Position numbers and translations under genes: made by a program | In this document: positions 1 through 8,410 of the stretch, one piece after another | Layout: the number at the start of each line of letters is the position of its first letter | How positions within the stretch are numbered: position 1 is the first letter of the stretch | DNA from: Novosphingobium subterraneum | Lineage (GTDB): Bacteria; Pseudomonadota; Alphaproteobacteria; Sphingomonadales; Sphingomonadaceae | Direction of reading: 5' to 3' | DNA length: 64,000 nucleotides | Assembly: GCF_000807925.1 (NCBI RefSeq) | Contig: NZ_JRVC01000008.1 | Span: 122,993-186,992 of the forward strand | The notes under the pieces: model-generated | What the model was told of the DNA's origin: nothing | Databases searched by the model: none | The model's input: only the letters and a program-made list of their open reading frames with translations

Positions 1-1
1 C

Positions 2-787
2 TTCATCTCGGTCCAGCACACCGAAGGGCCGAAGCTTGCCGCCCAGCTGGAAAGCCACGTCAAGGAATACGAGGTCGACGTGATGAACCTGCAGAAGGCG
101 ACGGCGCTGTTGCCCGGCAGCGAAGGCGCATTGCATGAGGTCCAGCTCGAGAATGGCGCAAGCCTCAAGGCGAAGACGCTGATCCTCTCGACCGGCGCGC
201 GTTGGCGGCAGATGGGTGTTCCCGGCGAGGACGAGTACCGCAACAAGGGTGTGGCCTATTGCCCGCACTGCGATGGTCCGCTGTTCAAGGGCAAGCGCAC
301 GGCAGTGATCGGCGGCGGCAACTCCGGCGTCGAAGCGGCGATCGACCTTGCCGGCATCGTTGCGCATGTGACGCTTATCGAGTTCGACAGCCAGCTTCGA
401 GCTGACGCGGTGCTGCAGGCCAAGCTGCGTTCGCTGCCCAACGTCACGATTGTGACCTCGGCTCTGACCACCGAGGTACTGGGCGACGGTGCAAAGGTAA
501 CCGGACTGGTCTACCAGGACCGTACGAGCGAGGAACTGCATACGATCGAGCTTGAAGGCATCTTCGTGCAGATCGGTCTTGTGCCTAATACGGAATGGAT
601 CAAGGGCGCGATCGATCTTTCGGCTCGAGGCGAAATCGAGGTCGATGCCCGTGGTGCAACCAGCGTTCCGGGCATCTTTGCGGCGGGTGACGCCACCACT
701 GTGCCCTACAAGCAGATCATCATCGCCATGGGCGAAGGTTCCAAAGCTGCGCTTTCTGCCTTCGACTACCTGATCCGACAGGGCTAA
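2..787 (+). CDS. ahpF: Alkyl hydroperoxide reductase subunit F, C-terminal half (cut by window edge)
   Basis: Flavoprotein disulfide reductase that uses NAD(P)H to re-reduce the peroxiredoxin AhpC in the cytoplasm. About 261 residues are visible, roughly the last half of a protein usually near 520 residues. The frame is open to the left edge. The redox-active CPHC pair is encoded at 260-271, inside the thioredoxin-reductase-like NAD-binding domain. [11 protein letters not shown] dinucleotide-binding loop follows, and GIFAAGD near the C-terminus is the usual FAD-contact motif. ahpC would be expected upstream, outside the window. An intrinsic terminator follows 56 bases downstream, so this ends its transcription unit. 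Confidence 0.95.
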   Translation, partial: FISVQHTEGPKLAAQLESHVKEYEVDVMNLQKATALLPGSEGALHEVQLENGASLKAKTLILSTGARWRQMGVPGEDEYRNKGVAYCPHCDGPLFKGKRTAVIGGGNSGVEAAIDLAGIVAHVTLIEFDSQLRADAVLQAKLRSLPNVTIVTSALTTEVLGDGAKVTGLVYQDRTSEELHTIELEGIFVQIGLVPNTEWIKGAIDLSARGEIEVDARGATSVPGIFAAGDATTVPYKQIIIAMGEGSKAALSAFDYLIRQG

Positions 788-842
788 GAATAACACTCGG
801 TTTCCGAAGGGCTTTCCCCTTTTAGCCCGACGGGTCGCAGAG

Positions 843-874
843 GCGGCGGCGCGAGCATTGCGTCGCCGCTTTTT
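843..874 (+). terminator. Intrinsic terminator after ahpF
   Basis: A 10-bp stem (843-852 with 860-869, one G-T wobble) encloses a 7-base loop and is followed directly by five T residues. Its position 56 bases after the ahpF stop fits Rho-independent termination of that gene before the next transcription unit. Confidence 0.85.
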
Positions 875-957
875 CTGTCTTGAGGCGTTGCCCGATCCGC
901 ATCCTTTGACTAACGTCCCCATGTCCTGCGCTGTCAATTCGCAGGCGGGAGAGATTC

Positions 958-2889
958 ATGTCGCGTTCGTTGACGTCGCTTCTTGCGGGTTCCGTAATCT
1001 TGCCGGCCCTCGGGGCGGCCATGCTTGTCCACCAGCCAGCCAGCGCAGGCGGAACTTATCGCGATCTCAATCACAACGGTCGACAGGACATCTACGAGAA
1101 CCCGGCAGCCCCGACGGCTCGTCGCGTAGAGGATCTGCTGCGGCAGATGACGCTTGAGGAGAAGGTCGCGCTCATGCTCCATGGCACGCTGGCGGCTGAG
1201 AAAGGGTCGGCCATCGGGGTAGGGGCGTCCTACGACAAATCGGCAGCGCAGGCGCAACTCGCTCGGGGCGTGAACAGTGCGATCACCCGCCTATCGCCCG
1301 ATGCCAGGACTTTTGCGGAAGAGAACAATGCCATCCAGCGATTGGCAGAAGCCACGCGCCTCGGCATCCCTGTCACGATCAGCACGGATCCGCGCAACCA
1401 CTTCCAGGTGACAGTAGGCGTCAGTTCGGCATCCGGTGGCTTCTCGCAATGGCCCGAGACGCTGGGAATGGCGGCAATCGGGGACGAGAAGCTGATCGAG
1501 CGATTTGGCCGGCTCGTCGCCGCCGAATACCGGGCAGTCGGCATCCATATGGCTCTGAGCCCGCAGGCCGATCTTTACACCGAGCCACGCTGGCCTCGCG
1601 GCGTGGCGACCTTTGGTTCGGACGCTGCGACGGTGTCCCGGCTTGCAGGGGCTTATGTGCGCGGTTTTCAGGGCAGCCCTACGGGTCTCGTCCGTTCTGG
1701 CGTCGCCACCGTGGTCAAGCACTGGGTCGGTTATGGCGCCGAGCCGGAAGGCTTCGACGGGCACAACTACTACGGCCGCATCGCCCGCCTAGATAACGAG
1801 AGCTTTGCCCAGCACGTGGCAGCATTTGAAGGCGCGCTTTCCGCGAACTCCGCAGGCGTGATGCCGACCTACGTTGTCGCCAATGGCGTCAGTATAGAAG
1901 GCAAGCCCCTGCCACAGGTCGGCGCGGGTTTCAGCAAGCCGCTGATCGACGGCCTGCTGCGCAAGACCAAGAAGTTCGGTGGCATCGTGATTTCCGACTG
2001 GGCGATCACCAACACCTGCCTCGAACCGTGCAAGGCGCCCACGGCGGAAAAGCCGCAGGGCTATAACATCGCGATGCCTTGGGGCGTTGAGGATCTTTCC
2101 GAGGAAGACCGCTATGCGATGGGCGCCAATGCCGGGATCGACCAGTTCGGCGGCGTCGATGATCCAGCGCCGCTGCTTGCTGCAGTCAAGCACGGCAAGG
2201 TCAGCCTCGCCCGGGTCGACGAAGCGGCGCGGCGCGTGCTCAAGCTCAAGTTCGACCTCGGCCTGTTTGACAATCCCTATGTAGATGTGGCCCAAGCCGG
2301 GAAGGTGATTGGCGATCCGGCAACCCAGGCCGAAGCCGACAAGGCGCAGCGCGCCGCGCAGGTCCTGCTTGAGAACAGGAATGCACTGCTCCCCTTGGCG
2401 CCGGGCCGGAAGGTCTGGCTGTCAGGGGTGGGTACTGAAGCGGCGCGCGCCGGAGGGCTGACGGTTGTGGATACGCTGGATCAGGCCGATGTCGCTCTGG
2501 TGCGTGTCGCCACGCCGTTCGAGGTGCTTCACCCCCACCACTTCTTCGGCTCGCGTCAGCACGAGGGCAGGCTCGATTTCCGTGCTGACGACGAAGCAAC
2601 GAAGGTGGTTGCGATGGCGTCTGCCAAAGTGCCCACGATCGTGGCGGTGGACCTTGATCGTCCTGCCGTTCTGACCGCATTCCAGGCCAAGGCCGCAGCA
2701 CTCTACGGTCTGTTCGGAGCCAGCGATGCTGTGCTCGTCGATCTCGTGACCGGCAAGGCAAAGTCGCAGGGGCGTCTGCCGTTCGAACTGCCCTCATCGG
2801 CAAAGGCGGTCGAAGAGCAGCATCCCGGGCGGCCCGATGATAGTACCGCGCCGCTGTACAAGCGCGGTGATGGCATCATCCTGCCGTAA
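958..2889 (+). CDS. Secreted glycoside hydrolase family 3 protein (beta-glucosidase type)
   Basis: Predicted exported retaining beta-glycosidase of family GH3, 643 residues. Residues 1-30 form a signal peptide ending in an ASA-type cleavage site. Residues 36-47 (DLNHNGRQDIYE) match an EF-hand or dockerin-like calcium loop. The TIM-barrel domain follows, with KHW near 254-256 and the SDW motif whose Asp347 aligns with the catalytic nucleophile. A shorter alpha/beta sandwich domain completes the protein. There is no obvious C-terminal fibronectin-III-like domain, unlike the second GH3 at 14360. A GGGAGAG-like ribosome site precedes the ATG. The substrate cannot be fixed from sequence; its place about 3.4 kb upstream of the rhamnose genes suggests plant glycosides. 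Confidence 0.9.
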   Translation: MSRSLTSLLAGSVILPALGAAMLVHQPASAGGTYRDLNHNGRQDIYENPAAPTARRVEDLLRQMTLEEKVALMLHGTLAAEKGSAIGVGASYDKSAAQAQLARGVNSAITRLSPDARTFAEENNAIQRLAEATRLGIPVTISTDPRNHFQVTVGVSSASGGFSQWPETLGMAAIGDEKLIERFGRLVAAEYRAVGIHMALSPQADLYTEPRWPRGVATFGSDAATVSRLAGAYVRGFQGSPTGLVRSGVATVVKHWVGYGAEPEGFDGHNYYGRIARLDNESFAQHVAAFEGALSANSAGVMPTYVVANGVSIEGKPLPQVGAGFSKPLIDGLLRKTKKFGGIVISDWAITNTCLEPCKAPTAEKPQGYNIAMPWGVEDLSEEDRYAMGANAGIDQFGGVDDPAPLLAAVKHGKVSLARVDEAARRVLKLKFDLGLFDNPYVDVAQAGKVIGDPATQAEADKAQRAAQVLLENRNALLPLAPGRKVWLSGVGTEAARAGGLTVVDTLDQADVALVRVATPFEVLHPHHFFGSRQHEGRLDFRADDEATKVVAMASAKVPTIVAVDLDRPAVLTAFQAKAAALYGLFGASDAVLVDLVTGKAKSQGRLPFELPSSAKAVEEQHPGRPDDSTAPLYKRGDGIILP

Positions 2890-2897
2890 AAGGCGTT

Positions 2898-2948
2898 GAA
2901 GGCGGGGGAAATCACAAGGCCACGGCCTTGCCGACTCTCCCCGCCTTC
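2898..2948. other. Nested perfect hairpin between GH3 gene and HerA-like ATPase gene
   Basis: An outer 10-bp perfect stem (GAAGGCGGGG at 2898-2907 with CCCCGCCTTC at 2939-2948) encloses a second perfect 7-bp stem (CAAGGCC at 2915-2921 with GGCCTTG at 2924-2930). No T-tract follows. The right arm ends 15 bases before the preferred GTG start of the next gene. It could stop transcription from the GH3 gene, protect a 3' end, or mask translation initiation of the ATPase. Confidence 0.6.
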
Positions 2949-2963
2949 GCCAGAGCGACAGGC

Positions 2964-4430
2964 GTGAGCGCATCAATCGTCATCGGCGCCGACCGGTCCG
3001 GCGCGTCTGTCAGGATCGACGTCGAGGAACTTCTTGCAACCCGCCTGCTCGTGCAGGGCAACAGCGGGTCGGGCAAGTCGCATCTGCTGCGCCGCTTGCT
3101 GGAAGAGAGCGCGAGCATCGTGCAGCAGGTGGTAATCGACCCGGAGGGTGATTTCGTCACGCTGGCCGAACCGTTCGGCCACGTCGTCGTTGATGGTGCG
3201 GCCTACGATGGCCCGGAAATTGCCAAGCTTGCAGCGCGCATTCGCAAGCACCGGGCTTCGGTGATCCTCGCCCTCGATGGACTCGAGCTCGAAGCGCAGA
3301 TGCGGTGCGCGGCGGTTTTCCTGAACACTCTGTTCGATGCTCCGCGCGACGAGTGGTACCCGGCACTGGTGGTGGTCGACGAGGCGCAGATGTTTGCACC
3401 GGCCGCTGCCGGGGATGTGACCGACGAAGTGCGCCGCCTCAGCCTTTCGGCAATGACCAACCTGATGTGTCGCGGGCGCAAGCGCGGACTCGCGGGGGTT
3501 ATCGCCACCCAGCGCCTCGCTAAACTGGCCAAAAATGTCGCGGCCGAAGCATCGAACTTCCTGATGGGCCGCACTTTCCTGGATATCGACATGGCGCGTG
3601 CGGCCGACCTGCTCGGCATGGAGCGGCGCGAGGCCGAGAAGATCCGCGATCTGGAACGGGGACATTTCCTTGGTCTTGGGCCAGCCATTGCCCGCCGTCC
3701 GGTCAGCGTCCGCATTGCCGATGTTCAGACTCGCGCGCGCAACGTGGTGCAGGGCCTGATGCCGCTGCCCAATGCGGCCGGTGCTGAGATGGAATCGATC
3801 TTGCTGTCCGAACCTCTGGCGATGGAAGCGCCGCCCCGTACGCCCGAACCGGAAGCGCCAGCGCCTGAGAGCGGCGAACTGCTCGAGCAGATCGCAGGCT
3901 TTGTGCCCGCTTCAGAGCAAGTTGAGCCGCCCGCGGCGCCAAGCCTGTTCGAGGCGGAGGAAACTGCCGCGAGTATCGCCTCGATCCTTGCCGAGATGGC
4001 GGCCGAACCAGATTGCACGTTCCAGCCGGCGTCGCAGCTCTATCAGGACTTCACCGTCCGCTGCCGCATGTTGCGGATATTGCCAGGCATGGACCTCGGC
4101 GTGTTCCGGCGCCGGTTCGCGATGGCGGTTGCAGGGATCCATGACGACAAGGCGGCGCAGTGGCAGGATCTGCTCCGGATAGGCAAGGATGTGCCCGATG
4201 ACTTGCTGGCCCCCTTCCTGACATTGGCCCGTGCAGCGATGGAGGGGGCGCCTTGCCCCGATGATGAAAGACTCGCTGAAATCTACGGAACACGCTCTTC
4301 CGGGCGCATACGGCGCCTGTTGGAGCATCTTGAAAAGGGCAATCTGATCGTCGTCCGGACCGATTACGGGGGCAGGCGCTCGGTCGGCATCCCCGCATTG
4401 GGAATGACCACGGCGCCGGTCGAAGCCTGA
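2964..4430 (+). CDS. HerA-like/DUF87 P-loop ATPase, orphan
   Basis: Predicted 488-residue P-loop ATPase of the HerA/FtsK-like translocase superfamily. The Walker A motif GNSGSGKS lies at about residues 32-39 and Walker B VVVDEA at about 136-141. The stretch CRGRKRGLAGVIATQRLAKL carries the ATQR sensor typical of the DUF87/HerA group. The middle (about 290-340) is Ala/Pro/Glu-rich and probably a linker. The last 100 residues look like a helical, winged-helix-type domain. GTG at 2964 is chosen because the alternative TTG at 2928 lies inside a strong hairpin. No NurA, Sir2 or other nuclease partner is adjacent. Function unknown; DNA or protein translocation is an inference from the fold. Confidence 0.8.
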   Translation: MSASIVIGADRSGASVRIDVEELLATRLLVQGNSGSGKSHLLRRLLEESASIVQQVVIDPEGDFVTLAEPFGHVVVDGAAYDGPEIAKLAARIRKHRASVILALDGLELEAQMRCAAVFLNTLFDAPRDEWYPALVVVDEAQMFAPAAAGDVTDEVRRLSLSAMTNLMCRGRKRGLAGVIATQRLAKLAKNVAAEASNFLMGRTFLDIDMARAADLLGMERREAEKIRDLERGHFLGLGPAIARRPVSVRIADVQTRARNVVQGLMPLPNAAGAEMESILLSEPLAMEAPPRTPEPEAPAPESGELLEQIAGFVPASEQVEPPAAPSLFEAEETAASIASILAEMAAEPDCTFQPASQLYQDFTVRCRMLRILPGMDLGVFRRRFAMAVAGIHDDKAAQWQDLLRIGKDVPDDLLAPFLTLARAAMEGAPCPDDERLAEIYGTRSSGRIRRLLEHLEKGNLIVVRTDYGGRRSVGIPALGMTTAPVEA

Positions 4431-4447
4431 GGCGCTGCCGTCTTTCG

Positions 4448-4990
4448 CTATTCCACCGTGTAAAAGTCGATCACAACGCCATCAGGCTTGCGAATGCCGC
4501 GAGCGACGAACACCTTGCGTCGCATCCATTCGTGCGGACCTGAGCGCACGGAGAAGCGCGGCGTTGTGCGGAAATAGTAGGCGGAAGGATCGACCTTTTC
4601 TCCGTTGGCGAGCTTTTCGATAATCTCCGGCGCTGCCGTACGGACTCCCGGATTGGTCACTTCGATTACCGTTCCGTCCGTAGCCTTCAGAAAATAGCGC
4701 GCCTCTATCGAAGTGAGACCGCCAGGGAGGATTTCCTGCCAATCTCCACCGCCAGGCAGTACCTGCCCGGCAAGCGCCGGCCCACTCACCGTGCCGCCGG
4801 TTATCGGGATGAAGCGCTTGCGCCCGGTATCGATTTCACCTTGCTCAACCGGAGGAGCGAGGGAGGCCTGAACAGTGAACGCGTACGCGAGAGTCGGGGC
4901 AGGGGCGCTGGGCCCCGCATCGGCGTAAGCGGCCGGATTCGCAAAGAGTGCAGCCATGCTTGCGAGAAAGGTTTTTCGGGACACCACCAT
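4448..4990 (-). CDS. Secreted DUF3237 family protein
   Basis: 180-residue protein of the DUF3237 family, whose biochemical role is not established. The N-terminus SRKTFLASMAALFANPAAYA looks like a signal peptide, and SRKTFL resembles a weak twin-arginine motif with Lys in the second position. The remainder matches the family beta-barrel pattern, with the conserved ITGGTVSGP and a C-terminal segment ending VVIDFYTVE. The ATG at 4990 has GGAG just upstream, though with short spacing; an in-frame ATG at 5002 would add four residues. It is divergent from a MarR regulator across about 214 bases that contain two palindromes, so MarR control is likely but inferred. Confidence 0.85.
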   Translation of the reverse strand: MVVSRKTFLASMAALFANPAAYADAGPSAPAPTLAYAFTVQASLAPPVEQGEIDTGRKRFIPITGGTVSGPALAGQVLPGGGDWQEILPGGLTSIEARYFLKATDGTVIEVTNPGVRTAAPEIIEKLANGEKVDPSAYYFRTTPRFSVRSGPHEWMRRKVFVARGIRKPDGVVIDFYTVE

Positions 4991-5027
4991 CGCTCCAGTC
5001 ATGTGCAATCGCCGTAATTGTTGTTGG

Positions 5028-5042
5028 TCGCATTTTATGCGA
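5028..5042. promoter_or_regulatory. Palindrome, candidate MarR operator 1
   Basis: TCGCAT-TTT-ATGCGA is a perfect 6-bp inverted repeat around a 3-base centre. It sits 26 bases upstream of the DUF3237 ATG at 5002 and 38 upstream of the one at 4990, in the divergent region shared with the MarR gene. Position and symmetry fit an operator; binding is inferred. Confidence 0.45.
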
Positions 5043-5070
5043 TTGTCATCCTCCAATTGGGCGCCATGCC

Positions 5071-5087
5071 GCAATGTGCATTGCACA
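5071..5087. promoter_or_regulatory. Overlapping palindromes, candidate MarR operator 2
   Basis: TGTGCA-T-TGCACA (5075-5087) is a perfect inverted repeat and overlaps a second one, GCAATG-TG-CATTGC (5071-5084). The TGCA core and 13-17 bp size are typical of MarR-family operators. It lies between the divergent DUF3237 and MarR genes, about 118 bases before the MarR start. Confidence 0.5.
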
Positions 5088-5204
5088 AAAGGCATTGCAG
5101 AATTTGTTTGTGTTACTAATGGAAGGAGCCGGACGCAGCGCGATCTCTGCCTGCAATTCGGCCCTTTACAGGGGCTTTGTGCGCCAGCGTTGGAAGGAAT
5201 ATCC

Positions 5205-5684
5205 GTGGCTACGGCAGTGATCAACCGACAATCCGTCGTACCTGAACTGGATCTCGACGATCTCGACTCCGTTCTCGGTCTGCACATCGGCACCGTAAAC
5301 ACGCTATTCGTCACGCGGCTGGAAAAGCGGCTGGACACGATGAGCGTGACGCCGAAGCAGGTGGCCATCCTTTGGCTGGTCAATGCCAATCCCGGTTTGA
5401 AGCAGACCGATCTTTCAAAGTTCTTCCAGATCGAACGCCCCACCGTGCATCAGTTCGTGCGCCAGTTGATCAAGAACGGCTTTGTGGTGAACGAGCCTTC
5501 GAAGCTGGACAGAAGAGCCGGAGGCCTGTGGTTGACCGATGAAGGTCGCGAGGTGCTTGCCCGTTCGCGTCTGGCCATTGCCGAGCACGAGATGGAACTG
5601 ACCTCGAAGCTCACAGCGCGTGAAAAGTCCGAGCTTTTCCGGATATTGATGAAGCTGTATCTGACGGCGCCGGCCAAGGATTGA
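5205..5684 (+). CDS. MarR family winged-helix transcriptional regulator
   Basis: 159-residue MarR-type regulator. The core reads as a winged helix: LFVTRLEKRLDTMSVTPKQV, then NPGLKQTDLSKFFQIERPTV as the recognition region, and LDRRAGGLWLTDEGREVL as the wing with the conserved Asp-Arg-Arg. Start is GTG at 5205, preceded by AAGGA eight bases upstream. It faces away from the DUF3237 gene, an arrangement usual for MarR proteins that repress both themselves and the divergent gene. The ligand is not evident; MarR proteins commonly sense phenolic compounds. Confidence 0.9.
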   Translation: MATAVINRQSVVPELDLDDLDSVLGLHIGTVNTLFVTRLEKRLDTMSVTPKQVAILWLVNANPGLKQTDLSKFFQIERPTVHQFVRQLIKNGFVVNEPSKLDRRAGGLWLTDEGREVLARSRLAIAEHEMELTSKLTAREKSELFRILMKLYLTAPAKD

Positions 5685-5747
5685 TCGTTCAGCAGCGGGA
5701 CATGCCTTGGCAGGCATGATGCCGTGATGACCAAAGGATTCCGCTTC

Positions 5748-6125
5748 ATGAAGCCAATCGCACTAATCGCCGCCGCTTCGTTCGCCATTGCCGGCAGCGC
5801 GTTGGCACAGCAGGCATCTGGGGATCCGGCCAGGGGCAAGACCGTGTACGCCCGTTGCGCCGCATGTCATGACCTGAACACCGGTGCGACGCGTCTTGGA
5901 CCGTCGCTCAAGGGCGTGGTGGGTCGCACGTCTGGCACCATGCCGAACTTCAATTATTCGCAGGCCCTCAAGGACAAGGCCGTCGTCTGGAATGCGCAGT
6001 CGCTGGACGCGTTTCTGGCTGGTCCGGCGAAGTTCGCACCGGGCAACCGAATGGCCTTTCCTCCGCTGGCAAATGCGCAGGACCGCGCCGATCTCATCGA
6101 ATTCCTGGAGCAGTCAGCGCGCTGA
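5748..6125 (+). CDS. Small secreted class I cytochrome c
   Basis: 125-residue periplasmic electron carrier with one covalent haem. Residues 1-20 are a signal peptide (MKPIALIAAASFAIAGSALA), followed by CAACH as the haem-binding motif. NRMAFPPL near the C-terminus supplies the likely Met axial ligand. Size and motif order match soluble cytochrome c of the c2/c550 type. ATG 5748 is chosen because AAAGGA lies nine bases upstream and the signal peptide starts there; an upstream GTG at 5724 would spoil the signal peptide. A strong terminator follows. The redox partner is not shown by context. Confidence 0.93.
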   Translation: MKPIALIAAASFAIAGSALAQQASGDPARGKTVYARCAACHDLNTGATRLGPSLKGVVGRTSGTMPNFNYSQALKDKAVVWNAQSLDAFLAGPAKFAPGNRMAFPPLANAQDRADLIEFLEQSAR

Positions 6126-6144
6126 TTGCAACTTAACCGCAAAG

Positions 6145-6175
6145 AGCCTCGCACTCATCGGTGCGGGGCTTTTTT
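6145..6175 (+). terminator. Intrinsic terminator after cytochrome c gene
   Basis: A 10-bp stem (6145-6154 with 6161-6170, one G-T wobble) with a 6-base loop, followed by six T residues. It lies 20 bases after the cytochrome c stop and separates it from the rhamnose operon. Confidence 0.9.
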
Positions 6176-6199
6176 GTGCCCAGCATTAAAACAATCATA

Positions 6200-6209
6200 A
6201 ATGATCATT
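6200..6209. promoter_or_regulatory. AT-rich palindrome upstream of the rhamnose operon
   Basis: AATGATCATT is a perfect 10-bp palindrome, followed by a second TGATC seven bases further on. It sits 70 bases upstream of the rhaD start in a stretch that is far more AT-rich than its surroundings, as expected for the operon promoter. It does not resemble the LacI-type site at 14283, so the regulator here may be different. Confidence 0.35.
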
Positions 6210-6279
6210 CTTGATCGTTTTTGCGCAAAGTGCTACTGAGTCGCCGACCGCGAGATCGCGCAACAGTCTGCAGGATGCC

Positions 6280-8388
6280 ATGAACGCCCACACCCAGATT
6301 ACCGCCGCCCTTCCATTCGCCGTGCCTGCCAGCCGTTGGGACGATGCGGTCGCTTCGAAGCTCAGCCCTGCCGAACTGCTGCTCTATCGCTCGAACCTGC
6401 TCGGCAGCGACCTGACGGTGACGAACTTCGGCGGCGGGAATACCTCGGCCAAGCTCGAGGAGGTCGATCCGCTTACGGGCGAGAAGGTTGAAGTTTTGTG
6501 GGTCAAGGGTTCGGGCGGCGATATCGGGTCGATGAAGCTCGATGGCTTTGCCACGCTCTATCAGGCCAAGCTGCTGGGGCTGGAGGCGCACTATTCTGGT
6601 CCTGACGATGACGACAAGATGGTCGGCTTCCTGCCGCACTACACCTTCAATCTGAACGGCCGCGCGGCCAGCATCGACACGCCGTTGCATTCGTTGCTGC
6701 CGTTTGCCCACGTCGATCACGTCCACCCGGACGCGATCATTGCCTTGGCCGCTTCTTCGGGCGGCGAAGCAGCTACACAGGAAATCTGGGGCGGCAAGAT
6801 CGGCTGGCTGCCGTGGAAGCGGCCCGGTTATACCCTGGGCGTGATGCTGCGCGATTACGTGAAGGCCAATCCGCATGTCGAAGGCGTGATGCTGGCAGGC
6901 CACGGGATCATCTGCTGGGCCGATAGCGCGAAGGCCTGCTACGAGCATACCGTGCGACTGATTGCAGACGCTGCGAACTATCTGAACGCCAAGCTTGGCA
7001 GCGCACCTGCTTTCGGCGGCCAGAAGGTTGCGCCGAACCCGGATCGCGCTGCCATTGCCGCCGACCTCATGCCCCGCCTGCGCGGCTTCATGACCGGTGC
7101 GCGCCAGAAGCTCGGCCACTTTTCGGACGACGCCGAGGCGCTGGAGTTCACAGGCTCGGTCGACTTCGAGCGCCTCGCCGCGCTTGGCACGTCGTGCCCC
7201 GACCACTTCCTGCGCACCAAGATCGCACCGCTCACGCTCGATCCGGCGCGCCTGCAGGACGATGCCTATCTGGCGCAGAAGATCACCGACTATCGCGAGA
7301 TGTATGCGGCGTATTATGAGCGCTGCAAGCGGTCCAACTCGCCTGCGATGCGTGATTCCAACCCGGTTGTCGTGCTCGTGCCCGGCGTCGGCCGCATCAC
7401 CTTTGCCACCGACAAGACGACTGCCCGCCTCGCGGGTGAATTCTATGGCAATGCCATCAACGTGATGCGCGGCGCCGAGGCGATCGGCGACTACATCGCG
7501 CTCGATGAGCAGGAAGCCTTCGATATCGAGTACTGGCTTCTCGAGGAAGCCAAGCTGCAGCGCATGCCGGCGCCCAAGCCTCTGGTCGGCAAGATCGCGC
7601 TGGTCACCGGCGGGGCAGGGGGCATCGGCGCCGCCTCTGCCGCTCGCTTGCTGCGCGAAGGTGCCTGCGTGGTGCTGGCGGATCGCGCGGCCGATGCGGT
7701 GGAGGAAGTGCGCGCCGGTTTTGCCAGGCAGTTCGGCAAGGACGTCGTACGAGCGGCGGTATGTGACGTGACCGATGAAGCGCAGGTCAAAGCTGCAATC
7801 GATGTGGCGGCGCGCGAGTTCGGTGGTCTCGACATTCTCGTCGCCAATGCCGGCATCGCCTCGTCCGCACCGATCGAGGAAACCACTATCGAGTTGTGGA
7901 ACCGCAACTACGATGTGCTGGCGCAGGGCTACTTCCTTACCGCCAAGGCGGCCTGGCCGCTGATGAAGCGGATGAAGGAGCAGGGCGGTGCGTCGGTCGT
8001 CTTCATCGGTTCGAAGAACGGCGTTGCTGCGGCGACAAATGCCAGCGCCTATGCCTCGGCCAAGGCCGCCGCGAACCACCTCGCGCGCTGCCTTGCGCTG
8101 GAAGGTGCGCCTCACGGCATTCGCGTCAACACCGTGAACCCGGACGCTGTGATCAAGGGCAGCAAGATCTGGGACGGCGACTGGCGCAAGGAGCGCGCAG
8201 GGGCCCACGGCATCGACAGCGGCAAGGAACTGGAAGAACACTACCGCCAGCGCTCGATGCTAAAGCGCGACGTGCTGCCTGAAGACATTGCCGAAGCGGT
8301 CTATTTCCTCGGTTCGGACATGAGCGCAAAGTCCACCGGCAACATGATCAATGTCGACGCGGGCAACGCGCAGGCCTTCACGCGCTAA
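6280..8388 (+). CDS. rhaD: Bifunctional rhamnulose-1-phosphate aldolase / L-lactaldehyde dehydrogenase
   Basis: 702-residue fusion. Residues 1 to about 420 form a class II aldolase/adducin domain (NFGGGNTS, WVKGSGGD, HVDHVHPDA and GHGIICW). Residues from about 435 form a short-chain dehydrogenase with the nucleotide loop GGAGGIGAASA, the NAG motif and catalytic YASAK. In characterised homologues (RhaEW type) the aldolase splits L-rhamnulose-1-phosphate to dihydroxyacetone phosphate and L-lactaldehyde, and the dehydrogenase oxidises the latter to L-lactate. ATG 6280 has AGGA just upstream. It is the first gene of the operon with rhaI 22 bases downstream. Some similar fusions are annotated only as bifunctional aldolase/SDR. 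Confidence 0.93.
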   Translation: MNAHTQITAALPFAVPASRWDDAVASKLSPAELLLYRSNLLGSDLTVTNFGGGNTSAKLEEVDPLTGEKVEVLWVKGSGGDIGSMKLDGFATLYQAKLLGLEAHYSGPDDDDKMVGFLPHYTFNLNGRAASIDTPLHSLLPFAHVDHVHPDAIIALAASSGGEAATQEIWGGKIGWLPWKRPGYTLGVMLRDYVKANPHVEGVMLAGHGIICWADSAKACYEHTVRLIADAANYLNAKLGSAPAFGGQKVAPNPDRAAIAADLMPRLRGFMTGARQKLGHFSDDAEALEFTGSVDFERLAALGTSCPDHFLRTKIAPLTLDPARLQDDAYLAQKITDYREMYAAYYERCKRSNSPAMRDSNPVVVLVPGVGRITFATDKTTARLAGEFYGNAINVMRGAEAIGDYIALDEQEAFDIEYWLLEEAKLQRMPAPKPLVGKIALVTGGAGGIGAASAARLLREGACVVLADRAADAVEEVRAGFARQFGKDVVRAAVCDVTDEAQVKAAIDVAAREFGGLDILVANAGIASSAPIEETTIELWNRNYDVLAQGYFLTAKAAWPLMKRMKEQGGASVVFIGSKNGVAAATNASAYASAKAAANHLARCLALEGAPHGIRVNTVNPDAVIKGSKIWDGDWRKERAGAHGIDSGKELEEHYRQRSMLKRDVLPEDIAEAVYFLGSDMSAKSTGNMINVDAGNAQAFTR

Positions 8389-8410
8389 GTCTCCGGGAGA
8401 GGATGAAGAG

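Noticed and set aside
2928..2963. TTG at 2928 as start of the HerA-like ATPase
   Set aside because: Lies inside the right part of the nested hairpin and has no ribosome site; GTG 2964 places the start near the conserved N-terminus.
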